Below, in pieces: positions 1 through 7,851 of a DNA stretch of 37,397 nucleotides. A program made the position numbers and the translations under genes. Numbering within the stretch: the first letter of the stretch is position 1; each line of letters starts with the position of its first letter. The notes beneath the pieces were generated by a model that was not told the origin of the DNA, searched no databases, and worked only from the letters and a program-made list of their open reading frames with translations. The stretch comes from Gammaproteobacteria bacterium. Lineage in GTDB: Bacteria > Pseudomonadota > Gammaproteobacteria > Steroidobacterales > UBA11654. Where the stretch lies: NCBI GenBank assembly GCA_002717445.1, contig PBDY01000008.1, positions 101,572-138,968 on the forward strand, given 5' to 3'.

Positions 1-1257
1 GTCAGATATCCTGTCATACTTGCCTGGTACTATCATTGGACACAGTTTATTGATATTGTCTTGAACAGTGGTCAATGATTCTCGTAATTTCTGAATTTGT
101 TCATATTCAATTGTGTTGTCGGCATGGGGTATATAACTTTCCCTGATGCCTAAGAGTTGATAATAATGTTTTCTAGGTATTGACGATTGATCACACATGT
201 TGGAGAAACTCTTTCTGATTGATTCTGGATATATATTCCATTCAAAGGACGAAGACAGCTTGGATAAGGATTTCCTTAAATTACTAATTGGTTTATTTGT
301 TTTAGGGTTATAAAAAATGAAATCGCTTTCAAAACCATTTTTGTATGCTTTTAAATATTTATTTGTGTGTGTTAGTGATCTTTGGATGTCATCTGTAATC
401 GGAACGATTTGAATAAAGTTATCTCTCTTCTTTATAGTAATGTGACTATTACCAGTGATTTGCTCTTTTTTTAACATCAACAAGTCATTCTTTTTCATGC
501 CAGTAATCGTCATTAGATAAATGATGTTACGAGTAATGATATTTATTTTGTGCTCATTCATAGGATCACAAAGATGATACAAGTATTCTGGATATTCATC
601 ATTAATATCTAATTGCTTTTTAGTTGTTTTTTGGCCTGTAATAATAAGCTTAGATCTCAATTCAATTGCTGGATTATTCTGTAAATGATAGAAGCCAGTC
701 ATCGTTGCATGTTTGAATATTTTTGAGATTAGCATCAATGCATTTTTAGTGGCGGCCGGTGTATGTTTATTATTTCTATACCAGATTTCTAATTTTTCTA
801 CTGTAATGCTTTCCATAGAATCATTGTGAAATGACCTCAGTTTTTTTGATAAAAGATAATTGTGATTGTGTCTAGAATGTTCAAAAGAGTGATCGCCTGC
901 TGATTTTTTTCCTATTAGATATTCATTCGCAATATCTATAAATTTAATTGAATTATAAAATTGTTTCTTTTTGGTCTTCTTTAGTAGATTTGGGTCAATT
1001 CCTTTCTCTAAAAGTTTTTTTGCCCTTATATGGAGATCAACAGCTTTAGGAAAGTCTAAGCTTTTTGTTGTTCCATGTGTGATTGTCCTGGGGTTTCCGC
1101 CTTGTAACCGTGCATAGGTGATATAACTAATTCTTCCATTTGGATTTACTTTAATTCTGAGCCCTTTGAATTCTATTACTTTAATGAAGTATGGCTTGTC
1201 TTTGACATCTAAGGCGTCAAGAAAATCAATCGTAATTATTTTGCTATTAATTCTCAT
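1..1257 (-). CDS. tyrosine recombinase (integrase)-like protein, partial, catalytic residues degenerate
   Basis: An open frame of 419 codons runs from an ATG at 1257 to base 1 with no stop, so the C-terminus lies outside the window. The N-terminal part, about residues 25-92, reads like the arm-binding domain (DUF4102-like) of P4-type integrases, including the LLEKGIDPN stretch near residue 83. Residues about 100-200 resemble a SAM-like core-binding domain, and residues about 235-385 the catalytic fold. Box I reads TGMKKNDLL, so the first catalytic Arg is Lys255. Box II reads PESIRKSF, so His is replaced by Glu345, while Arg348 is kept. The LLGH motif reads LLGI (Ile371), and no Tyr sits at the usual distance after it; Tyr375 and Tyr385 are the nearest. 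I infer a protein that may bind DNA but probably does not recombine by the standard mechanism. By eye it is more AT-rich than the neighbouring genes, which fits horizontal transfer. Confidence 0.75.
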   Translation of the reverse strand, partial: MRINSKIITIDFLDALDVKDKPYFIKVIEFKGLRIKVNPNGRISYITYARLQGGNPRTITHGTTKSLDFPKAVDLHIRAKKLLEKGIDPNLLKKTKKKQFYNSIKFIDIANEYLIGKKSAGDHSFEHSRHNHNYLLSKKLRSFHNDSMESITVEKLEIWYRNNKHTPAATKNALMLISKIFKHATMTGFYHLQNNPAIELRSKLIITGQKTTKKQLDINDEYPEYLYHLCDPMNEHKINIITRNIIYLMTITGMKKNDLLMLKKEQITGNSHITIKKRDNFIQIVPITDDIQRSLTHTNKYLKAYKNGFESDFIFYNPKTNKPISNLRKSLSKLSSSFEWNIYPESIRKSFSNMCDQSSIPRKHYYQLLGIRESYIPHADNTIEYEQIQKLRESLTTVQDNINKLCPMIVPGKYDRISD

Positions 1258-1294
1258 ATAGCATACATATATAGTGAGTAGTGTTTAATATATA

Positions 1295-1327
1295 TACTAT
1301 ATTAATAGTATTATTGAAATTAATACT
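1295..1327. repeat. two overlapping inverted repeats in the spacer upstream of the recombinase-like gene
   Basis: The 89-nt spacer 1258-1346 is almost pure A/T. It holds TACTAT-ATTA-ATAGTA at 1295-1310 and AGTATTA-N7-TAATACT at 1307-1327, which share the bases 1307-1310. The stems contain little G/C and no following T-run is obvious on the minus strand, so a terminator is less likely than a protein-binding site for the downstream gene. No function is shown by the sequence. Confidence 0.45.
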
Positions 1328-1346
1328 TTTTATATAATATTATGTT

Positions 1347-2099
1347 CTATAAGAAGTGATCGCCACCATTAGGGCTAATCGTTTGCCCAACAAAATGATC
1401 ACCGTCTGAAGATGCAAGGAACACATATGCTGGAATAATATCGCTGATATCAGCAATAGTGCCTTTAGGAATTGATGCTTTGATGCCGTCTAATATGTCA
1501 TTTGGCACCTCTGAAAGCATTCTAGTCATCGTTGCGCCCGGGGCAACACAGTTAGCCCTAATGTTTTTTGTACCAATTTCGAGAGACAAAGACCTTGTAA
1601 ATGAAATGATTGCACCCTTGGCAGCAGTGTAGTGTGAAAATCCAGCGCTCCCTTTATATGCGAGTTGAGAAGCCGTATTAATGATTCGCCCATAGTTATT
1701 TTCATACATGATCTTTAAGCATTCTCTTGTGCAATAAAATGTACCGTTGAGATGAATGGACAATAACTCCGTCCACATTTCTGTTTCCATTTCGTGAACC
1801 GGTGCGCTCGTTGCGATACCTGCATTGTTGACGAGAATATCAATTGTTTTAAATTTTTCTTTAACTGTATCGATCATATTGCTTACCTGATCTGGCGAAG
1901 ATACATCTGCCTTTAGAATGATTGATGTTTCTGAGTATGCCAATACTTCGCTCAGAACCTGTCTTGCATTTTCTTCTTCTTGCTCATTGGGGTAATTAAC
2001 TATTACCTGAGCACCTTCTTTTGCATATGCCAAAGCTACGCCGGCTCCGATCCCTGCAGAGGCACCAGTAATCAATGCAACTTTTCTATCTAATTTAAT
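1347..2099 (-). CDS. SDR family NAD(P)-dependent oxidoreductase (FabG-like), probable ATT start
   Basis: This is a classical short-chain dehydrogenase/reductase of about 250 residues, cytoplasmic, that would oxidise an alcohol or reduce a ketone with NAD(P)(H). The glycine-rich nucleotide loop TGASAGIG is at residues 11-18, followed by NNAG, the active-site Ser in NTAS, and the Tyr/Lys pair in HYTAAK. The substrate cannot be read from the sequence; FabG-like ketoacyl reductase or a sugar/steroid dehydrogenase are options. The usual start codons only allow a TTG at 2075, which would cut into the first beta strand. Reading eight codons further gives the standard start MKLDRKVALITG from an ATT at 2097-2099, with AAGGA 6 nt upstream and an in-frame TAA just before it. 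The gene lies divergent to the Rieske oxygenase, with which it might share a pathway. Confidence 0.88.
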   Translation of the reverse strand: MKLDRKVALITGASAGIGAGVALAYAKEGAQVIVNYPNEQEEENARQVLSEVLAYSETSIILKADVSSPDQVSNMIDTVKEKFKTIDILVNNAGIATSAPVHEMETEMWTELLSIHLNGTFYCTRECLKIMYENNYGRIINTASQLAYKGSAGFSHYTAAKGAIISFTRSLSLEIGTKNIRANCVAPGATMTRMLSEVPNDILDGIKASIPKGTIADISDIIPAYVFLASSDGDHFVGQTISPNGGDHFL

Positions 2100-2105
2100 G
2101 GATGG

Positions 2106-2110
2106 TCCTT
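2106..2110 (-). promoter_or_regulatory. Shine-Dalgarno AAGGA that supports an ATT start
   Basis: On the minus strand AAGGA (2110 to 2106) is followed by 6 nt and then ATT at 2099. The spacing is ideal for translation from ATT and much too long for the TTG at 2075, so this site decides the start of the SDR gene. Confidence 0.6.
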
Positions 2111-2165
2111 AATCTATTTTCATTTAATATAATTACAGATCATAATAAGTATTTGAATCATTTTT

Positions 2166-3191
2166 ATGGCACGGACTAAAACTTTATCCTCTGACTTCTA
2201 CCACTCATCATCAATATTTAGTCAAGAGATTGAGAATATTTTTAAAAATGAGTGGTTATGGGTAGCTAGGTCGGGCGACTTATCTCAAGCTGGATCATAC
2301 ATAACCACGGATATTATTGGCTATCCTATCATTATCCTTAGAGACCAATCATTTAATCTTAAAGCATTCCATAATGTATGTAGGCATCGAGCTGCCAAAG
2401 TTCTTTCCGCCAAAAGCGGCGCCTGTAAACATATGATATGCCCCTATCATGGTTGGAAATATGATCTTAATGGCAAACTAATGGATGCCCCTAAGTTTTT
2501 TGCCCATGATGATTTTAATCAAGAAAAGCATTCGCTTTTTGACATATCAATAGAAGAGCGCTTTGGTTTAATTTTTATTAACCTTAATACAAACTCTCAA
2601 GACCTTTGTCACTGGTTAGGGGGGTTTGATGCAGTCATTAGTCAATACTTCCAAAGTAACTTGGTTCACCATAGTGAGCTGAGGTTCGATGTGCATGCTA
2701 ATTGGAAAACTTATGTGGATAATTATCAAGAGGGTTACCACATTCCAATCGTTCATCCACAACTAAACAGAGACGTGGTATGGCAAGAATATGCGCTTGA
2801 AAACAAGGATGAATATAGCATCCATTCAGTGCCCGAGAGAAGGGGAAGCAATCAGCCCGGTAGTTTCGGTTGGCACTTTCCAAACTTCATATTCAATATC
2901 TACGGAAGAGGGATTGTGTTTCAAAGAATTGAGCCGCTCAAGCCTAAGTGGTGCAGGGTTGTTTACAACCTCTTTCGCCCGTCCGATGTTAGCGAGAATG
3001 ATTTTGAAAATAAAGAGGGTAAATATCAACTAGAGGTAAGCCTTGAAGACCAAAAATTGGTGCCAGAAATACAGCAAAATCTTCAAACAGGCATATATAA
3101 TGAAGGGCCGCTAAGCAAAAAATATGAAACTGGGGTCTCATTCTTTCATGGCCTCTATTTAAAAAAACTAAATTTGGAGAAAACGAAATGA
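2166..3191 (+). CDS. Rieske 2Fe-2S aromatic-ring-hydroxylating oxygenase, alpha subunit
   Basis: A 341-residue oxygenase component of the Rieske non-haem iron family. Cys72-x-His74 and Cys92-x2-His95 are the Rieske cluster ligands, spaced as expected. The mononuclear iron motif DNYQEGYHIPIVH spans about residues 185-197 (His192 and His197), and the third ligand is probably the Asp of LEDQKLV near residue 293. The family hydroxylates or demethylates aromatic or quaternary-amine substrates using electrons passed from a reductase and sometimes a ferredoxin; no such partner is encoded in the window. The length fits a short alpha subunit. The stop overlaps the NmrA-like gene start in ATGA, so both are translated from one message. 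A perfect TATAAT lies at 2128-2133, but I see no good -35 with it. Substrate unknown. Confidence 0.9.
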   Translation: MARTKTLSSDFYHSSSIFSQEIENIFKNEWLWVARSGDLSQAGSYITTDIIGYPIIILRDQSFNLKAFHNVCRHRAAKVLSAKSGACKHMICPYHGWKYDLNGKLMDAPKFFAHDDFNQEKHSLFDISIEERFGLIFINLNTNSQDLCHWLGGFDAVISQYFQSNLVHHSELRFDVHANWKTYVDNYQEGYHIPIVHPQLNRDVVWQEYALENKDEYSIHSVPERRGSNQPGSFGWHFPNFIFNIYGRGIVFQRIEPLKPKWCRVVYNLFRPSDVSENDFENKEGKYQLEVSLEDQKLVPEIQQNLQTGIYNEGPLSKKYETGVSFFHGLYLKKLNLEKTK

Positions 3192-4045
3192 TATTACTCA
3201 CTGGTGCCACAGGAAAAACAGGCTCTGCGACTGCTAAATCCCTTAATGAGAGCGGCATAAAGTTCAAAGCCTTGATAAGAAATGAGGAGAAAAGAGCGGG
3301 TTTAGAGTCGTTAGGCGCGGAAGTGATCATGGGATCAATTGATAACACAGAGTCTGTTGATCAATCAATGGAAGGCGTTGAAACAGCTTTAATATTGCTT
3401 CCAAACTCAGAAAGCCAACTCAATCTAGAGAGGCGGCTTGTGGATTCAGCAAAACAGGCGGGCGTAAAAAGGGTTGTTAAAGTCTCATCGATTGAGGCCA
3501 CCCCAGATGCAACGAGCCCCATTCCAAGGTTACACCTTGAATCAGAAGAATACATTAAGCAATCGGGGCTGAACTGGACAATGGTTAAACCAAATTTTTA
3601 CATGCAAAACTTGCTTGCATCGGCCGCCACAATCAAGGATCAGGGCAAGATCTTTCTGCCCATGGGTGAAGGAAAAACAGGCATGATTGACACAACCGAT
3701 GTAGGAAGCTTTCTCGCAAAAGTGCTTTCTGAGGACGGCCATGAATCAATGAATCATGAAATAACAGGCCCAAATATTTTATCTTTCTATGAGGTTGCAG
3801 AAATCTTTAGTCAAGCGCTTGGTCAAAAAGTTGACTATATAGATGTTCCCTTAGCTGCCTACAAAGAAACCCTTGGACAATTTCTGACAAATCAGTGGCA
3901 TTTAGATGCCGTCATTGATCTGTTCAAAGGAATAGCTGAGGGCGGCATTGAAGATAAAACAGACACCTACCAAGAATTAATGGGCGAGAGTCCAAAATCT
4001 CTTGAAGCATTCATTAAAGAGAATATGTTTATTTTTAAAAGCTGA
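3188..4045 (+). CDS. NmrA-like NAD(P)-binding protein (atypical SDR)
   Basis: A 285-residue protein beginning with the Rossmann motif GATGKTGS at residues 6-13, followed by an NmrA/isoflavone-reductase type core (VKVSSIEA, LNWTMVKPNFYMQN). It lacks the Tyr-x3-Lys active site of classical SDRs. Family members act as NAD(P)H-dependent reductases (for example azo- or quinone reductases) or as redox sensors. Its 4-nt ATGA overlap with the Rieske oxygenase gene indicates translational coupling and a shared pathway, but it carries no flavin or iron-sulfur motif that would make it an obvious electron donor. The stop at 4043-4045 abuts the ampG stop on the opposite strand with no spacer. Confidence 0.88.
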   Translation: MILLTGATGKTGSATAKSLNESGIKFKALIRNEEKRAGLESLGAEVIMGSIDNTESVDQSMEGVETALILLPNSESQLNLERRLVDSAKQAGVKRVVKVSSIEATPDATSPIPRLHLESEEYIKQSGLNWTMVKPNFYMQNLLASAATIKDQGKIFLPMGEGKTGMIDTTDVGSFLAKVLSEDGHESMNHEITGPNILSFYEVAEIFSQALGQKVDYIDVPLAAYKETLGQFLTNQWHLDAVIDLFKGIAEGGIEDKTDTYQELMGESPKSLEAFIKENMFIFKS

Positions 4046-5326
4046 TTATTGTTCCTTCCAACCTTTTCTAACAATTAAAAAAGAACAAAGTATTGAGGGT
4101 ATTCCCAGCAATGCAGAATATATAAATAGAGTAGCCCAACCACTGCTCTCAATGATCAGTCCAGAAAACCCACTGAGTGTAATTCCGGGCAGGAACATAA
4201 CAGATGTAAAAAGTGCATATTGACTAGCAGTAAAGTCTCTACTTGTCAGGCTTGAGAGGAACGCGATGAATACTGTTCCTGAAAATCCAAGCGCAAAATT
4301 ATCTGCACTTATTGTCAATACTAAGGCAGAGAGGCTCGGTCCTGCATTATTCAAAAATAAGAAAAATAAGTTGGTCGCTGTCAGCAAAATACTGCTGAGA
4401 ATCAGAAGCCTGCCAATCCCATAACGAGCCACGGATAGGCCGCCAACGATTGCGCCGATAATCGTTATCGTAAAGCCAAAAACCTTTGTCACTGTTGCAA
4501 TCTCAGAAAGGTTGAATCCAAGATCTGCGTAGAATGGATTGGCAGCTATACCAATGATTAAATCGCTGACTCGATAGACTGCAATAAACATCAAAAGAAA
4601 GAGAGACCAATATCCATTTCTCTTAAAAAATTCAGCAAAAGGTTCGACTAAGGTTTTTTTAAGCCAGCCTTTGGTGTTATTTTGTTCCGCTTGCTTGCTT
4701 GATTCTGGAATTAAAATGACCGTTATGATGCCCACCAACATGAACATTGACATGACCTGATATGTCAACGCCCAATCATAAAAACTAGCCATGTAAAGGG
4801 CTCCTGCACCTGACGTCAGTGCTGAGACTCTATAGCCCAGCTGATAACTTGCAGCAAGAACAGCTTGAAACTTGCTTTCAGCAATCTCAATTCTGTATGC
4901 ATCAATGGCGACATCCTGAGATGCTGAGGCAAAAGCAACGAGGATTGATAAATATGCCAAATAAATAAGGTCATGCTCCGGCCTAAGAAAGGACATAAAA
5001 ACCAAGCCCAGCAGAATGAGCATTTGTGTAAGAAGCATCCAAGACCTTCTTTGTCCGATCATATTTGTCAACCCAGGGAGTCTTAATCGGTCCAACATGG
5101 GTGCCCACAAAAACTTTATGGCATAAATAATTCCAACCCAACCAAACATGGTGATTTCAGATATCTTAACTTCGGCAGATGCCAACCAAAGTGTCAGAGT
5201 TGCAAACAAAAGCGGGTGGGGGAGGCCTGCAGAAAACCCGAGGAAAACCATTCTGATGGACTCTGAGCTGGTATAAATACCAAGCCCCTTTTCACTAAAT
5301 TCTGAAAGCGACCTATTCATATTCAA
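4046..5326 (-). CDS. ampG: AmpG-type muropeptide permease (MFS transporter)
   Basis: A 426-residue polytopic inner-membrane protein with about 12 hydrophobic segments. The start of the membrane domain (FLGFSAGLPHPLLFATLTLWL) and the YAIKFLWAPMLDRLRLP loop are hallmarks of AmpG, the proton-driven importer of GlcNAc-anhydro-muropeptides released during cell-wall turnover. SQDVAIDAYRIE near residues 135-146 is another conserved AmpG stretch. The family feeds peptidoglycan recycling and, in some gammaproteobacteria, beta-lactamase induction; no ampR or ampC is near here. The start overlaps the end of xthA by 14 nt, so the two are probably co-transcribed. A second in-frame ATG lies two codons downstream. 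Confidence 0.87.
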   Translation of the reverse strand: MNMNRSLSEFSEKGLGIYTSSESIRMVFLGFSAGLPHPLLFATLTLWLASAEVKISEITMFGWVGIIYAIKFLWAPMLDRLRLPGLTNMIGQRRSWMLLTQMLILLGLVFMSFLRPEHDLIYLAYLSILVAFASASQDVAIDAYRIEIAESKFQAVLAASYQLGYRVSALTSGAGALYMASFYDWALTYQVMSMFMLVGIITVILIPESSKQAEQNNTKGWLKKTLVEPFAEFFKRNGYWSLFLLMFIAVYRVSDLIIGIAANPFYADLGFNLSEIATVTKVFGFTITIIGAIVGGLSVARYGIGRLLILSSILLTATNLFFLFLNNAGPSLSALVLTISADNFALGFSGTVFIAFLSSLTSRDFTASQYALFTSVMFLPGITLSGFSGLIIESSGWATLFIYSALLGIPSILCSFLIVRKGWKEQ

Positions 5327-6109
5327 CGATTAAAGGGGCATGATCGGAAAACCGCTCAACCTTATAGACCGATGCCCTAAGTGGGGTTTTGGTAAAAAAC
5401 TTATTGTATATTTGGTAATCAATCCTCCATCCGACATTATTATTATAGGCATTCCCTCTGTTTGACCACCAAGTGTATTCATCGGCATCTTTATTAATGG
5501 ATCTGAATGCATCTGTGCACCCGTGCTCCTCAAAAATTTTATCCAGCCATGCTCTTTCCTCGGGCAAGCATCCTGAGTTCTTTTGATTTGATTTCCAGTT
5601 TTTAATGTCGATCTCTTTGTGAACAATATTAATATCTCCACAAAATACAAATGCCGTTTTTTTCTTATTGTATTCAACCAGTTTTTTTTCGAAAAAATCT
5701 AAGAAACGATATTTAGCCTCCTGTCTTGCATCACCAGACGACCCTGATGGGAAATAAGCTGAGGCAATTATAAGGTCTTGGTATGTGCACTCTATGTAAC
5801 GACCCTCTTGATCAAATTCCTCTGCGCCTAAAGAGTCTGAGACAGTCTCAGGCTCTTTTTTTGTGAAGATAGCTACGCCGCTATAGCCCTTCTTAACTGC
5901 CTGCTTGTGGAAGCAATGATAGTTCTCTGGCCAGTATTCTTCACCCGGAATGTCCTCTACCTGGGCTCTTACTTCCTGAGGCAAACAATGTCTGCATCTT
6001 GGTCATTGAGCCAACTAAACACTCCTTTTTTGTTTGCTGCTCGTATGCCGTTTACATTTAAGCTAATAATTTTTATGTGTTTTTCTCCAACCTTAATGCT
6101 TGTCTTCAT
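5313..6109 (-). pseudogene. xthA: exodeoxyribonuclease III, split by a single-base frameshift
   Basis: This gene encodes the ExoIII/AP-endonuclease fold that cleaves DNA at abasic sites in base-excision repair. The first part reads from an ATG at 6109: the beta strand IKIISLNVNGIRAA, then up to DIVCL at residue 44. After that the frame shifts and soon meets a TAA at 5969-5971. The rest continues in another frame from about 5980, starting QEVRAQ. One missing base between CCT and CAG would restore a single frame of about 265 residues, the family's normal length. The break falls exactly at the LQE motif that carries the metal-binding Glu. The downstream part is intact: GDINIVHKE, WRIDYQI and the terminal SDHAPLIVEYE. 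Without the N-terminal part the longest frame (5313-5984, from a TTG) lacks the first strands and would be inactive. It lies divergent to pyrE, as crc/xth does in Pseudomonas. A sequencing or assembly error is as likely as a true mutation. Confidence 0.85.
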
Positions 6110-6163
6110 TATCGAGTCATTCTGTGAGATGCTTAGCAGAAGACAAGTCTTAGTTTAGCGTTA

Positions 6164-6808
6164 ATGGAAAACTACAAACAGAAATTTATACGGATGTCGA
6201 TTCAGATAGGCGCTCTCAAATTTGGAGAGTTTGAGCTTAAGTCTGGAAGGGTTAGTCCTTATTTTTTTAATATGGGCCTCTTTTCAACGGGGGAAGCGAT
6301 AAAAAATATTGGTGATTGTTATGCTTCGGCACTAGAAGAGAGTGTTATTGAATACGATATGATTTTTGGTCCAGCCTATAAAGGAATACCGCTTGTATCG
6401 GTATTGGCCTCAAGCCTTAGCATGAATCATGGGAAAGATGTTCCTTTTGTATACAACCGCAAAGAGAAAAAAGATCACGGTGAAGGCGGCGAAACGGTAG
6501 GCCCTGCATTATCTGATAAAGTGGTCATCGTCGACGATGTGATCACTGCAGGTACCGCCATCAAAGAAGCATCGCAAATAATTCAGGGGGCCGGCGCTGA
6601 AATCTCAGGAATTCTTATCGCTCTTGATAGGCAAGAAAAAGGTGTGGGTGATTTGTCAGCAGTGGAAGAAGTCTCCTCAGATCTCCAGGTGCCGGTAATT
6701 TCTATAGTGGATCTGGGCCAAGTGCTCGTTTTTTTGAAAAACAACCCCAGTGAACTTGAGGCTCATGTGGAAGCAATAGAAAACTACAGGAAAAAATATG
6801 GTGTCTAA
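6164..6808 (+). CDS. pyrE: orotate phosphoribosyltransferase
   Basis: A 214-residue cytosolic enzyme joining orotate and PRPP to give orotidine 5'-monophosphate in pyrimidine synthesis. It aligns by eye along its whole length with the E. coli enzyme (213 residues): LKFGEFELKSGRVSPYFFN at the N-terminus, FGPAYKGIPL, the flexible loop KEKKDHGEGG with the catalytic Lys, and the PRPP-binding motif VVIVDDVITAGTA at about residues 122-134. It is divergent from xthA across 54 nt and convergent with dut, 7 nt away. A small inverted repeat AAGAC-AA-GTCTT at 6140-6151 sits just upstream, of unknown meaning. Confidence 0.97.
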   Translation: MENYKQKFIRMSIQIGALKFGEFELKSGRVSPYFFNMGLFSTGEAIKNIGDCYASALEESVIEYDMIFGPAYKGIPLVSVLASSLSMNHGKDVPFVYNRKEKKDHGEGGETVGPALSDKVVIVDDVITAGTAIKEASQIIQGAGAEISGILIALDRQEKGVGDLSAVEEVSSDLQVPVISIVDLGQVLVFLKNNPSELEAHVEAIENYRKKYGV

Positions 6809-6815
6809 CCCTTGG

Positions 6816-7289
6816 TTAGGCTTCTCCAGTATGACCAAATCCGCCCTCTCCCCGATCCGATTCATCGAAAGAGTCCACTAAATTAAAATTGACCTGCTGA
6901 ACCGGAAGAAAAACCATCTGAGCCAAACGCATGCCGGGTTCAATCACACAATTTTCTTTGCCCCTGTTCCAGCATGAAATAAAGACTTGTCCTTGGTAGT
7001 CAGAGTCAATCAACCCAACCAAGTTTCCCAAAACAAGTCCTTTCTTGTGTCCCAGCCCCGAGCGGGGCAAAAGCACAGCGGCAATACTAGGATCTCTAAT
7101 ATAAACTGCCATCCCGCTAGGGATAAGCTCAGTGTCACCCGGATGCAGTGTGAGTGGCGCATCAAGGCATGCGAGCAAATCAATGCCCGCAGATCCAGGC
7201 GTTTGATAATCAGGCATGTCAAACTCATTGCCGATTCTGGAATCTAAAACCCTTACGTCAATGTTTATCGGGTCTGCTTTTTTATTCAT
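6816..7289 (-). CDS. dut: deoxyuridine 5'-triphosphate nucleotidohydrolase (dUTPase)
   Basis: A 157-residue trimeric dUTPase that hydrolyses dUTP to dUMP and pyrophosphate, keeping uracil out of DNA and supplying thymidylate synthesis. The five family motifs are visible: [11 protein letters not shown], the [11 protein letters not shown] loop, the GLIDSDYQG uracil pocket, [12 protein letters not shown], and the Gly-rich C-terminal arm [10 protein letters not shown] that closes over the active site. The length is normal. It is convergent with pyrE, and its start faces the rpmB promoter region. Confidence 0.97.
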   Translation of the reverse strand: MNKKADPINIDVRVLDSRIGNEFDMPDYQTPGSAGIDLLACLDAPLTLHPGDTELIPSGMAVYIRDPSIAAVLLPRSGLGHKKGLVLGNLVGLIDSDYQGQVFISCWNRGKENCVIEPGMRLAQMVFLPVQQVNFNLVDSFDESDRGEGGFGHTGEA

Positions 7290-7353
7290 ACCGCTAGTTT
7301 AATTCTTTTTCATAATATGTGTTACCAATCGATATTTAATTTTTCATTAAGTC

Positions 7354-7382
7354 TTGATATGTAAGTGACCTATTGGTATAAA
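7354..7382 (+). promoter_or_regulatory. sigma70-type promoter of rpmB-rpmG
   Basis: TTGATA at 7354-7359 and TATAAA at 7377-7382 are separated by exactly 17 nt. This is a near-consensus housekeeping promoter, about 49 nt ahead of the rpmB start codon, as expected for highly expressed ribosomal protein genes. Confidence 0.7.
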
Positions 7383-7430
7383 AGCCGTCCTAAAGCAAAA
7401 ATAAATCAGTATCTGAAAGGTGAAACCAAA

Positions 7431-7667
7431 ATGGCAAGAGTGTGTCAAGTAACAGGTAAGAAGACAACCAGCGGGAATAATGTATCGCATGCCCATAATA
7501 AGACCCGAAGAAAGTTTCTACCAAACCTTCATACCCATAGAATCTGGGTCGAAAGCCAAAATAGGTTCGTGAAGCTTCGCTTGTCTAAAAAAGGCCTAAG
7601 AACCATCGATAAGCATGGAATTGATCACGTGCTAGAGAACCTCAAGGAATACGGAGAAAGCACCTAA
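7431..7667 (+). CDS. rpmB: 50S ribosomal protein L28
   Basis: A 78-residue basic protein of the large ribosomal subunit. It begins [11 protein letters not shown], continues [19 protein letters not shown] and ends near [13 protein letters not shown], all typical of proteobacterial L28. The frame is open further upstream, but the ATG at 7431 has an AAGGTGA ribosome-binding site at the right distance and gives the normal family length. The stop overlaps the rpmG start by one base in TAATG, so the two ribosomal proteins are translationally linked. Confidence 0.97.
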   Translation: MARVCQVTGKKTTSGNNVSHAHNKTRRKFLPNLHTHRIWVESQNRFVKLRLSKKGLRTIDKHGIDHVLENLKEYGEST

Positions 7668-7822
7668 TGAGAGAGAAAATTAAATTGGTTTCGTCCGCTA
7701 AGACTGGTCATTACTATACGACCACAAAAAATAAAAAGGAACATCCAGATAAAATGGAAACAAAGAAGTTTGATCCAAGAATCAGAAAGCATGTTCTTTA
7801 TAAAGAGTCTAAAATTAAATAA
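7667..7822 (+). CDS. rpmG: 50S ribosomal protein L33
   Basis: A 51-residue large-subunit protein: [19 protein letters not shown] at the start, then [19 protein letters not shown] near the C-terminus. It is the cysteine-free form that does not bind zinc. The gene directly follows rpmB with a one-base overlap, the usual pair in proteobacteria, and is followed 29 nt later by mutM. Confidence 0.96.
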   Translation: MREKIKLVSSAKTGHYYTTTKNKKEHPDKMETKKFDPRIRKHVLYKESKIK

Positions 7823-7851
7823 TATTCTCCCTAGTTAGCTAACCGATATTT

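Noticed and set aside
1-1346. tRNA attachment site next to the recombinase-like gene
   Set aside because: No tRNA cloverleaf or direct repeat resembling an att core is visible; the left flank is outside the window.
5969-5990. Programmed ribosomal frameshift in xthA
   Set aside because: There is no slippery heptamer, upstream Shine-Dalgarno or clear stem-loop, and xthA is not known to use recoding; mutation or sequencing error is simpler.
5907-6158. Plus-strand frame of 83 codons upstream of pyrE
   Set aside because: It is antisense to the N-terminal part of xthA, whose coding content is clear, so it is not a gene.
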